64,000 bases of DNA from Sphaerosporella brunnea. Taxonomy: Eukaryota > Ascomycota > Pezizomycetes > Pezizales > Pyronemataceae. This document shows, in pieces, positions 48,987 through 59,333 of this stretch (the stretch's first letter is position 1; every line of letters starts with the position of its first letter). Under the pieces are notes generated by a model. The model was not told where the DNA came from. It was given only the letters and a program-made list of their open reading frames with translations, and ran no database searches. Location: positions 1 through 64,000 of the forward strand of contig VXIS01000116.1 in NCBI GenBank assembly GCA_008704415.1, in the 5' to 3' direction. Position numbers and translations under genes: made by a program.

Positions 48987-50681
48987 CTAATAAATCGCGC
49001 CCCACCCAGCCTTCCTCTCCAAATGTCGCAGTCCCATATATCTCGCCGCACCAAAGAACATCAAAGCGCCCACATAGCTTGCCGCGGTGAAGATGATCAA
49101 GCCCTGGTAGCTGCCGCCGGTGGCGTTGACGATCTGGCCGGCGATCGGGATCCCCGTCAGGGTCGCGAAGCTCACGAAGAAGTAGCAGGTGCCATATTTC
49201 GTGCCGTACTCCTTCGTGCTGCAGATCTGACCGACGCAAACCGGGGTGAGCGAGATGCCGCTGCCGCTGCCGAAGCCGTAGATGAGGGCGAAAACGACCA
49301 TGATTGCTTTTCGGCCCGTCAGAGAGGAGACGCGGTCGGCTGGTAGCCACAGGCCGAGCACCGTCGTCAGGCAGAACGTCACCGTCGCTAACATGATGTT
49401 GAAGCGCCCGGTTTTGTCGGCTACCAGACCTGGCAGCCAGCGGCCGAAGACGGAGCCTACGTTGAGGACTGCCAGCAGCTGGTAGGAGAAGCTGGAGGGG
49501 AGGCCGAGGCGCAGGGAGTAGGAGGTGATGTAGGTCAAGGGGATGAAGACGGCCCATTCGATCATGAACACGCCCACGGTGGTCAGGGAGAAACGGGGGT
49601 CTAGGAAGGCGGTGAGATCGATTCGAATTGACGATATGGCTTGCCACAGTCCCCGCTTGCGTTTTGTGGACGTCGTTTTCGGTGTTGCGCCTGAGGTAGT
49701 AGAGGCGGCGGAGGAAGAGGAGGATGTGCTGTCTCCGCCGCGGTTCATCACCTCTGTTCGCGCCCGGACTAGCAGATTTCCGATCACTAGGAATACTAGG
49801 CAAACGAAGCCTACAATGCGTATCGCCCAGCCGAAGCCGACCGCGGGAAGTGCACGCTGCAGTATCAGCGGGAACATGATTCCTCCAATCGAGCCACCAG
49901 TGGTCGCCACGCCGGTGGCGTAGGCTCTTTTTTTCAGGAACCAGTGACCAACTGAAGCCACGGCGGGTGTGAAAATGAGACATGTCGCAATGCCGCAAAG
50001 CACCTGGGGTTTGTGTGTTAGGACAACCCGTTACAGCCCAGACTGTGATTGTCAGAAAACTTACACCAAAAGTGAGCATGAAATGCCAGTACTGCGTAGA
50101 GATACTGAATAGCATCAACGACACCACATGGCAAAGCATTCCCACCAGCATCAAGAACTTTGGGCCAAACGCATCAAAGATAGGGCCTACATGTATGCCG
50201 TCAGTCAATCCATGTAATCACCACACCAGAAGAAGAGAAAAGGGGGGGGGGGGTACATCATACCGATCAATATCCCGCCGAGGAAACTCAGGAAAGAGTA
50301 CACGCCGAAGATCCACCCGATCTGGCCTTCGGAGTGTCCTTTGAGCTGGTTCTCCGAGAGATGTGCATGTAACGTCCCAATGCTGTTCATCATACCAAAA
50401 CTTGCAGTCATGGATACCAGACTTCCAAATACCACGGTCCAAGCTTGTCTTCCGCCCTCCGGGTACTCTGGCTCCTCTTTTGCTTCTTCGGGGACTTCGA
50501 CGCCGCCCTCTTCGACTCCCTTCTCCTCTCGCGTGACATGGACATGTGAAGTATGTGAGACGGAAGTGGAGAGTATGGGAAGATCGGTGGGCGTCTGGTC
50601 GGTTTTTATATCTTCGTACTCAACTGCATCGTCTGTGGACGTTCCTGTGTGGTGATGATGATGATGATCATGCTGATGCAT
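48987..50681 (-). CDS. MFS transporter, monocarboxylate (MCT) type
   Basis: Three exons on the minus strand, 50264-50681, 50065-50186 and 48987-50003, encode 518 residues with about 12 hydrophobic segments. The N-terminal cytosolic tail is His-rich at its start (HQHDHHHHHHTG) and then acidic. The first transmembrane block has EGGRQAWTVVFGSLVSMTAS, the D-G-G/W-type start of fungal MCT-like carriers; GPIFDAFGPKFLMLVG is the loop 2-3 signature, and WFLKKRAYATGVATTGGSIG is the typical loop 4-5 sequence. The second half includes LPGLVADKTGRFNIML. It probably sits in the plasma or vacuolar membrane and moves a small organic acid or related solute. The substrate cannot be told. Introns restore TM2-TM4 in frame. 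Confidence 0.9.
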
Positions 50682-52841
50682 CGATGGATATTACTTCTTC
50701 GGCGTGAATAATGGTCCTAGTGGGGCTTTATGAAGCAGTCGATGCGACTCTTTTCGATCGTGGAGCTACGCTTTCCCACTCCCACCACAATTGATGTATC
50801 AGAGGCCCTTGCGTTGCGGTAAACAGCGGCCTTGGCTTGATCTGCGGCAATCGAAGGGCAGAATCTGGACGCGCGGTCAGAGGATTTTGGCACGGGTCGC
50901 TTGAAAAAAATGGCAACGGCAATCGATTAAGCTTAATGGATGGCTTCACGTTTGTTCGTGCAGAAGTTCGGCAAATGTCGTAGGTGGGGTGGTTGGGCTT
51001 TATACCTCCTCCACCTCGGGCTTCGCCGAAGCCGTCTGCCGCTGTCTAGATTTTTGCGAACGACTCAACTCAAACGTACCATGGATATAAGGTTGAACGG
51101 ACCAATAGAGTCAACCGTGCCTGAAAGAGAAGCGAAAGTTGAAGCCCGAGCTCTGGAGCGTGATGCGCGGGTGCACGTCCAAGGGCAAAAACTCACGGCC
51201 CGCTCCAGGTCGGCGGCGACCAAAGATCAGCTATGCAGGTAGACTTCCATGCCGGCTGTTACGGATGCTACGTAATTAGTGTCCGCACGTTGTGACGGCA
51301 GAGAGGGCTGTTAGTATCCGGCATGTGCAGCCGGATCATAAACAACTAATATTGAGGAGAATCGTTGGACATGCAACCCGACCTTGAAGACGAAGCAGCC
51401 TCCGGCCGGCAAGAGCGCGGCTCCACCACGGTTGGATGGAATGGCTGCTTAGCCTTTGGAGGTGAAAATATCGGGTGCCGAACCTTTGGGGAGACGCGAG
51501 ACGCATCAATGGCCATCGACTTGAGGATCCATGGGATGGCTTGAGTCTGGAAAATTAAAGCTGCAAAGCCCACAAAACGAGTAGGCAGAGCGAGGCGTGC
51601 AGTGTCAAGGCATATTCAGGGATGTATGTTCCGGTCGGCATGTGGCCGGCATGTCACCGACTGCAATGTTGCGACGGCCCTATGGTTATTGTCTGCTTGA
51701 AGCGAATTTGTGGAAGAAGCAAGGCAGGAGTGCAACGCATTTATTGCATACCCATAGGGCTGAGATAAAGTTGTTTGTTTCTCTTTGGATCAAACGCCCG
51801 ACCGCAACAGCCGACGACCATCGGCCCTGAGATGAGACAGCACGGTTCGGAGCGGGCCAGCACTCGCAGCCGCCAGCCGGCAAGGTTCCCGGCACATCGA
51901 CAACCGTGCATACCCGCTATCGTCAGGCGCTTATGCAGGCGCGATCCCTCATGCAACAGCCTGTCTGTCGCCGGAATCCGGCCTCTTCCGCTCAATCACC
52001 GCACGCGATCCTCGATAGAAATGACAGGATTCGACACGTCCGAACGTTCGGCGCCGCCTCGGAAGACATGCAATAGCCATCCACGATGGCTCCCTCTGGC
52101 GCTAGATAGAACTAGTTGATTGCAGTGATGCTGCTTGGGGCCTTGCATGACGGCTTGCGAAATCCGATCAGTTTCAATCAGCACAGCCAAGGAATCCCAA
52201 ATCCCCTCACCACCAGGCAGCCTACGACAGCCGCCAAAGACGAATCGCAACTTGGGTGGGTTTCTCAGCCTCGGGGTCTGGTTGATGTGGCCGCCGGTAC
52301 CTCCGCATGCGGGTAGCGGAGGTTGTCCGGCTGGCGGTAGAGGATGTTGTGGTCGCACGAGAGGGTATGCAGATTAGTGTTGAAAATCCACTGTTTGTGC
52401 AACGGCTCATTGCGCTGTGTGTAGATGCAAGTTCAGCGGAAAGCCCCGCGCAAGCAACGGTTCATTGCCGCTGCGATGCCCCAATCAGGGAGTAATTCCG
52501 AGAAAGATCATGCTCACGGCACCCCGCATTCAATGGACTGACAAGTGCCACGTGCGGCGGGCAGAGTAGACAAAATTGTACCTGCCGAAAGCAGCACATA
52601 AACTGGGTAACCGCCGCCGTCGCACCTATCGCACCGGTCACTTCGATATGCACTGGTGTTCCTGGGCCATTTCCGCCGGTAGCCTCGCGATTGGAAATGT
52701 TGCAATTCGGAGGTCCAGACTGAGAACTGTGCACCGGTCGAGGGTACTTAATGGAGTCTCACCCACCCCAATACCGGAGATCCATCCTCCAAGCTTTCTC
52801 GAAGCCTTGCTATCCACACACTCGGGATCTTGACTGTCGCG
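50682..52841. other. Spacer between MFS transporter and DPP5
   Basis: The open frames on both strands are short, overlap one another and show no domains. No tRNA or repeat was recognised. The last few hundred bases are the presumed DPP5 promoter. Confidence 0.35.
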
Positions 52842-55428
52842 ATGGGGCTTTTGAGATGGTTGGCACTCGTGCCTGCAGCGGCTTCGTTTGCGGGAGCGGT
52901 TTTCACCCCGGAGTAGGCTCTTCTCGATTCTCTGCCCCGACCATGTAGGCAGGGGCGCGGTTACTAATTTTACGGCTTATAGGAAACTCATTAGTGCACC
53001 AAGGCGTGGTGATGCCCTCCCGAACCCGTCTGGGGTAAGAATATTCTTTGACCCGCGCCGCGGAGTTCCTGTTGATTAACTATCTGTAGAAACTTGCACT
53101 TTATTCTACCTCGGCGTACTCATTCGAGACTCACTCCAGAAGCTCTTGGTACAACTTATTGGACATCAGCAGTGGAAAGAGCTCCATACTTACCAACGAC
53201 TCCGCTGTTGGAGAGATTGTTTGGGTGGATGACAAGACTCTTTTGTATACCAATGGAACGACAGACGTCCCCGGTGCCATTGAGCTTTGGATAACCACTA
53301 TCGATAACTTCGCCAGAGGGTATGCCATCTCTAAGTATAACCAATGTTTCACCACTGATTTGAATTGTTTCTTTAGGTACAAGGCTGCTTCGATCCCCGC
53401 ACCCCTTGAAAATCTCAAGATTGCCGTTACCAAATCGGGTGATATAAACTTTTTGCTTACGGGCAAGGCCAATGCGGATGGAACACCATACAATGAAGAA
53501 CTGGCTGGGAAGTCACTTTCAACTGCACGTGTCTACGACAGCATCTACGTCCGCCACTGGGATACCTGGTTGACTCCCCAAAAATATGCACTTTTTTCTG
53601 GTACCCTGACAGGAAATAAGGCGAAAGGATTCAACGGAAAACTCAACAACCTCTTAACGGGCATCAAAGGTCTCGCAGAAACTCCTGTTCAGCCATTCGG
53701 CAGTACCGGTGATTTTGCCATCACCCCGGACGGCAAGACGGTGGCCTTCTTAACGAAAGATCCTCAGCTACCACAGGCAAACTACACCGCCTCGTACATC
53801 TACCTTGTTCCCCACGATGGCTCATCAGTTGCTAAACCCGTCAATGCACCCACGTCTAAGGGCACGCCAAAGAATGCCCGCGGCGCATCTGCTGCACCCG
53901 TTTTCTCACCCGACGGAAAATGGCTGGCTTACCTTCAGATGGACAGAGTCGCCTACGAGTCTGACAAGAACAAGATCTACATCACCAGAGTTGGCTCTGG
54001 GGTCATCAAGGGCGTTGCTCACAACTGGGACCGCTCAGCGACTGCGGTTACCTTCAGCAATGACGGAAATACCTTGTTTATCCAAGCCGAAGAGCATGGT
54101 CGTGGTAAACTGTTCTCTCTTCCAACCTCGGCGGGATCCCGGGCCACGCCAAAGGTCATCACGAATGAAGGCTATGTCAGTTCTTTCTATCAAATTTCGG
54201 ACAGGAGTCTGCTTGTTAGCAACAGCAGCATGGTCCAGTCAACCGGATTTGCGGTAGTCAGCAGCACAGGTGGCAAGGCCTCCAAGGTCTTGCTGGACCC
54301 TCGAAATCTCGATTCCCAACTTGCAGGACTGGCAGACGATCTTATTGAGGAGTTTTGGTATCCCGGAAACTGGACCCAAATCCACGGTTGGATCATCAAG
54401 CCCTCCAACTTTGACCCCAAGAGGAAATACCCATTGGCATTCTTGGTATGCTGGCGATTTCCATGCTCTTTGCTCATAAGCTGACCATTGCAGATCCACG
54501 GCGGCCCTCAGGGCTCATGGGCGAACTCCTGGAGCACGCGCTGGAATCCTGCTGTCTGGGCAGATCAGGGCTATGTGGCAGTTGCGTGAGTTCACCCCAA
54601 CATACAGGACCAGCAACCAGAGAGGCTGATAAAGGGACACAGCATCAATCCCACTGGGTCCACAGGCTACGGACAGAAGCTTACGGATGCCATTCAGAAC
54701 GATTGGGGTGGAGCGCCATACGACGACCTCGTGAAGGGCTTTGAGTATGTTGCCGGCAACTATGACTACATCGACACCGAGAATGCCGTGGCCGCTGGCG
54801 CCTCATACGGCGGTTACATGGTAAGCGCACCATCCCTCTCTCCGGACAAGCCCAATCTAATTCCCACAGATCAACTGGATCCAAGGCCAGCCACTCGGCC
54901 GCAAATTCAAGGCGCTCGTCACCCATGACGGTGCATACTCAACTCTTGACCAGTACAGTAGCGAAGAGCTTTGGTTCGTGCAGCACGACTTCAATGGAAC
55001 ACTATGGGACAACCGCGAAAACTACGAGCGTTGGGACCCGGCAAGATTTGCTATCAACTGGGCAACCCCTCATGTATGACTTTCGACCCATACCTCCTGG
55101 CTTTGGATTGGATTGAATATATACTGACAACGCTCGAATGATATAGCTCGTGGTTCATAACGATCTGGACTTCCGATTGCCAATTTCGGAGGGTATCGCC
55201 ATGTTCAATATTCTACAGGAGCGCGGCGTTCCGTCCAGATTGTATGTCACCTCCAATAAAGAGTTTTTTTTTTCTTTTTTTTATCGACAAAGAGCGATAA
55301 CTGATGGAAATAGCCTCAACTTCCCCGACGAGAATCACTGGGTGTTAAATCCCGAGAACAGCCTGGTTTGGCACAAGGAGGCGCTGGGGTGGGTTAACAA
55401 ATGGTCTGGAGTGAATGGAACGGTGTGA
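52842..55428 (+). CDS. dpp5: Secreted dipeptidyl-peptidase 5 (family S9)
   Basis: Nine exons (52842-52912, 52983-53034, 53090-53319, 53377-54445, 54494-54585, 54643-54820, 54870-55073, 55147-55241, 55314-55428) encode 701 residues. It is a secreted serine exopeptidase that removes dipeptides from oligopeptides. The start [20 protein letters not shown] is a signal peptide. [17 protein letters not shown] follows, then a beta-propeller part with [14 protein letters not shown]. The catalytic domain has [18 protein letters not shown], the nucleophile in GASYGGYM (Ser about 559), the acid in HNDLDFRLP (Asp about 640) and the His in FPDENHWVL (about 672). All catalytic blocks come in frame only through the splices given. 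NxT/S glycosylation sites are present (YTNGT, FNGT). An insertion element lies just 80 bases after the stop. Confidence 0.94.
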
Positions 55429-55509
55429 GTACGCACTGGTGGACATATGGGCAATTTATGCATCTCCTCACAGCCCATCGTCTGCGTTGTCCCCATAAAT
55501 GTGGATGTT

Positions 55510-55646
55510 ACACTAGCACGCTAAAAGTGACCGGACGGGCACCCACGCAACCACCTAACACCAAATGATAATATCTTGTCTTCTGAGTGATTCATGGTTA
55601 CAAACCCTGGCGAGTTTCCGTCCAGTGATTTTTAGCGTGCTAGTGT
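55510..55646. mobile_element. Short terminal-inverted-repeat element
   Basis: The ends ACACTAGCACGCTAAAA and its complement TTTTAGCGTGCTAGTGT match perfectly, and similarity continues inward to about 29 bases (GTGACCGGACGG against ATCACTGGACGG). The total is 137 bases without coding capacity. No clear target duplication is visible (TT/GC flanks; a TA on the left only). It lies in the 3' flank of DPP5. Confidence 0.6.
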
Positions 55647-55785
55647 GCTTGCACTTCCAGACGGGGAGGTTGTAAGCCAACCATCTGAGAAAACTCCTGA
55701 TACACGAGAGGCAGCACTGCCCGTGTCCACTACCGTGACGCGTGACTTTGACACATGACTTCGCTCCCAAGAAACCCACCGCGTA

Positions 55786-56217
55786 CAGTTGGGGACGCCT
55801 TTAACCTGTGGGGTTGGGGACATTCATCTGGACTTCAAAATTACCAAACACGGAAATTAATTCTGCAATTAAGCTGCCAAGTTGCGAAATATACGTGCCA
55901 AGGTCGCCAATTAGGCATATCAGCCTCAGTTGCGCTTGCCATTTATGGCAATTGTGCCTGCTAGCGCTGTTTTAATTGCCTATTACAGTAGGTTTTGCAG
56001 GGGACATCGCGTCTGACCCCCATATAAAATGCTTTTCTTTGAAAATTAACTGCTCCTCCAAAAATGCCTGGAAAAATGAAAGCTCGTTATTATTCGACAG
56101 AGAATCATCCAGAGAGTCGAACAATAACGAGTTCTTTTGGAAAACCCTTTTTTTGGTGGAGGAGATAGCTGTTGAAAATGAGGCTCAAAACCCTCCGGTT
56201 TAAGGCGTCCCCAACTG
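55786..56217. mobile_element. Non-autonomous Fot1/pogo-like element, TA duplication
   Basis: The ends CAGTTGGGGACGCCTTTAACC and GGTTTAAGGCGTCCCCAACTG are inverted copies with one mismatch, and each is flanked by TA. The 432-base interior has no transposase frame. CAGT-type ends at TA sites are typical of the Fot1/pogo group. A second GTTGGGGACATTCATCTGGAC motif follows near the left end. An internal hairpin lies at 56083-56131. Confidence 0.75.
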
Positions 56218-57208
56218 TAAGAAGTAGATGCAAACGCCACAAGTGCAATACTGCTTATAATTACGATTGTCGGGGTTCTAAATATCTGCTCGTCGCTGCC
56301 CAGCGGGTAGCGGGAATGTTTGCTCGGCAGGACGGAACAAATATCATCGCCCACAATGCAGGGCTTACAAACCTATTGGTTTCCTCCTGTTCATAGCCTG
56401 CGCTCATGCATTCTCACCAGCCGTTGCCCGCTCCTGTGCGCTTTGGCCATGTAACCTGCGCGAAGGCAAGAGAAACAAAAACCTTCTGCCCCCCCAGCCG
56501 TATAAGAAGCCCCGGGAACTCGAGCCGGGACACCCCGGCTGTGAAGTGGTACATGTCCTACCCAGCAGTTTGTATCGCTGGCCCATGGGGGGCTTTTTGG
56601 TGACGGTGGGGAATATGAACACCCAATGACCTACCACCACAGATCGGTTGACGGTAGAATTACCTGAACTACTCTGCTTTTGACACACGGTTTAGCCACC
56701 TTGTAATAGGCATCAGGGCATACTGTCACGGCGTTGAAAATGTTGGTGTTCGTACACTACCGCACGTGTAACTAGGACGTTTTGACTGCAGACTTGCGGT
56801 ATTCATGTCAACGATCATTCTTTATTATAAAAACCGATAGCATGACCACATAATTATATGTGCACTCCGGCGCCCCCTATCTATCTTTCTGCAAAATTGT
56901 CGTTGCAGTTTGCTCGTTTACAACCACATCCATCTCGAGTTCTCTGAATATCAAGGTCAACCCACCCCCCCGGACCAATCTCCTTCACTTCAAGTCCCTA
57001 TTGGATTATTCTACGTTTCTCAAGTCGACCTAGCCCTGGGCCCTTAACAAAAATGGGCGATATCCAACCCCTGTCCCAAACGCACACTAAATCCACACAC
57101 CGCGTTCAGCGTCGCGTCGTCCCGAAATTGCCTACCAAGCCTCGCTCCACACCATACACGCGCACCAGCACCAGCACCAGCACCACCACCACCATCACCA
57201 GCACCAGG

Positions 57209-57637
57209 ATGTCGCCGCCAAAATCATCAGACAAACACGCATCCGGCGCACACGCCGAAACTGTGGCCGAGATAAACAGGCGGATTCTCGAGTCTGGGGA
57301 GCTGGCAAAGTAAGTACTAAGTATATATGCGGAGGAAAAAAAAAAGAACGCGTCTGCTGCGCCCCCCTCCCCCGCCCCTCTTTCTGTTTTTGCTTCTTGA
57401 CTGAACGCGGGTAGACTCGAATCCCACCTCCTCCAGCTCCTGCAAGAAGCCGGCTGGACCGAGCAGCTGCGAAAGTTATGCCAGGAGCGATTGAGAGACC
57501 CCAAGGCGGGCGTGTCGAATTATGCAGATTTGCGCCGTGCCGTTGAGAAGGAGGCGAGGGAGTCGGTGCCCGAGAATGTTAGGCTGGAGATGGTGCGGCG
57601 TGTGCTGCAGGTGTTGAGGGGGATGGTTGAAGAGTAG
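57209..57637 (+). CDS. SUS1: Transcription and mRNA export factor Sus1/ENY2
   Basis: Two exons, 57209-57309 and 57415-57637, encode 107 residues, close to the usual 90-110. Sus1 is shared by the SAGA deubiquitinase module and the nuclear-pore TREX-2 complex. The helical core is recognisable: EINRRILESGELAKLESHLL, QEAGWTEQLRKLCQERLR, then the long C-terminal helices VPENVRLEMVRRVLQVLRGM. The intron splits the Lys codon of GELAK. An in-frame ATG at 57053 has a good AAAA context and would add 52 Thr/Ser/Arg-rich residues; I prefer 57209 because it gives the family length, but both are possible. An A-rich or T-rich 3' flank follows at 57673-57690. Confidence 0.88.
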
Positions 57638-58391
57638 AGAGTAGCTGGGGGGGGGAGGGGGGCGTTGGGAGTTTTTTTTTTTTTTTTTCAGGTTTTGGTA
57701 TTTCGGGATTTCGGGATTTTTAGTTTTAGCTTTTCGCGTTTTTGAGCTGGTAATGGGAGTGGATGGTGGACGGCTCTTTCTTCTTTCCCTTTTCTTCTTG
57801 CTATTTGCTATGGCTGCTGGCATTGATACACCTTATCGATTCCACCAGCTGGTGTTTCAGCCACCAAACGTGGTCTTTCCGGTTGTATGGTGCCACATAA
57901 TCAACTAATCGACCACCCACAATAGTTAGAAACGGATCCAGAAACCCCCAGCGAAGCTGTCAATGGAAATAAGCCGGAAACGTTCCTTTTGAAGTGTGTC
58001 GAACGTGATGTCTAATTGAGAAGTAGAGAAGATATGCTCGAGGGGGTTACCCTGCGGGCTTGTCCCACAATAAACCCTACACTTTTCTACCCGAACCCGG
58101 CAAGAGCACGAGAGTTGACTGGCCATAACACTCACCTGTCCTACATATTACATGGCGCTGGAGGCCTTCTCCATCAACACTATCTCAGCGGAGGGTTGAG
58201 CGTGTGTTCAGCGATGCGAAGCACACCGCAGGTCGCGCCTGAGATAAGGCCGACCTAGGTCTCAATCACTGCCAGTGGGAGATCACAGGCGCAGTCTCAA
58301 CATACTCTAGTGCCACAAAATGACGGATTCCGAATAATCAAAAAGAAATGACATCGTTAAAAAAAAATTTAAAAAAATGAACCATCATCCT
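57638..58391. other. Intergenic, convergent 3' flanks
   Basis: Spacer between the convergent SUS1 and MPDU1-type genes. It has a G run, then a T run at 57672-57688 and an A-rich stretch at 58358-58378. No gene is supported. Confidence 0.4.
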
Positions 58392-59333
58392 TTAAGCCTT
58401 CCTCCTTGCGCTCTTCGGCTTCGGGCTCTTCCGCCCCGAGGTAGCAGGAGCAGGGGCAGACAGTTGCTGCTTCTGCGGCTTCGCAGCCTGATTGCTGTCG
58501 CTAGAGGAGTTCCAGTAGTAGAGCATCTGCGCGGCCAACACGACGTTGAGCGCGAACCCTCCCAGGAACCCGATGAGGATGATGGGGTCATCGACCTCGG
58601 CGAGGGTAGTGAAGATACGCGCGAGGGAGCCAAACAGGTAGTTGAACACCTGTCCATCACAATGTTAATACAACCCCACACAGATGGATGGTGGTGGACT
58701 CACAGCAAAAGCCGACAACTGCCCAGTACTCTTCTCCTTCGCGATCGTCCAAATCTGTGGGATCTTACTCGCCAACCCCAACGGGATCGTGGCCGCCTGC
58801 ACAAGTACCAGCACCTCCTTCGGCAACACACTCTCGTTGAACAGCGCATACACCGCCGTTGCGAGGCCGGCCGCATAGGCGGCCGCCATAGTGTCCTTGC
58901 CCTTGTAGTGCAGCACCAGCAGACTGATAACTACATTCTGCAGCGCCAGGATCGCGATCTCGCCATATGTCGAGAACGGGTTTCCACTGCGAACGTTGTA
59001 GGCCAGCGTAATGATGTACGCCGAAGTCTCGAGGAGGTAGCTGGCGAAAGAAATGCCTTGCGCGGAGCGAGACCGGACGAGTTTTAGCAGCTGCGGGACT
59101 TTGACCACGGTGGATAGGGCTACGATCCCCACGCCGATGGCCTTGGAGATTGCCAGTTTGGTGCAGTGCGCATCGCTGAGATCGAGTTCGCCCACAATCT
59201 TTTGGTAGCACTCTGGCCCTAGCTGGGAGAGCCCAAAGGTGTGCAGTGGTTGCGGGAGCGCGGAGATGATCGGGAGCAAGTGCGGGCGCACAAGGGCTAC
59301 GAGCGGCTCGAGTTGTGCGAGGGCGGTGTCCAT
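58392..59333 (-). CDS. MPDU1: MPDU1-type PQ-loop membrane protein
   Basis: Two exons on the minus strand, 58704-59333 and 58392-58649, encode 295 residues. Two PQ-loop repeats are visible: VVKVPQLLKLVRSRSAQGIS at about residues 76-95 and ASKIPQIWTIAKEKSTGQLS at about 188-207, each between hydrophobic helices; about seven transmembrane segments are expected. The C-terminus is basic (GRKSPKPKSARRKA), which suits ER retention. In mammals MPDU1 is needed for use of dolichol-phosphate mannose and glucose in the ER lumen, so a role in N-glycan and GPI synthesis is inferred. An ATG at 59438 would add 35 Thr-rich residues; the start MDTALAQLEPLVALVRP fits the family better. The 54-base intron keeps frame. 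Confidence 0.88.

Larger units (their letters stand above)
55429..57052. other. Spacer holding two inverted-repeat elements
   Basis: Between DPP5 and SUS1. Two miniature elements (55510-55646 and 55786-56217) occupy the first half. The remainder, 56218-57052, contains no gene I can support. Confidence 0.45.
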
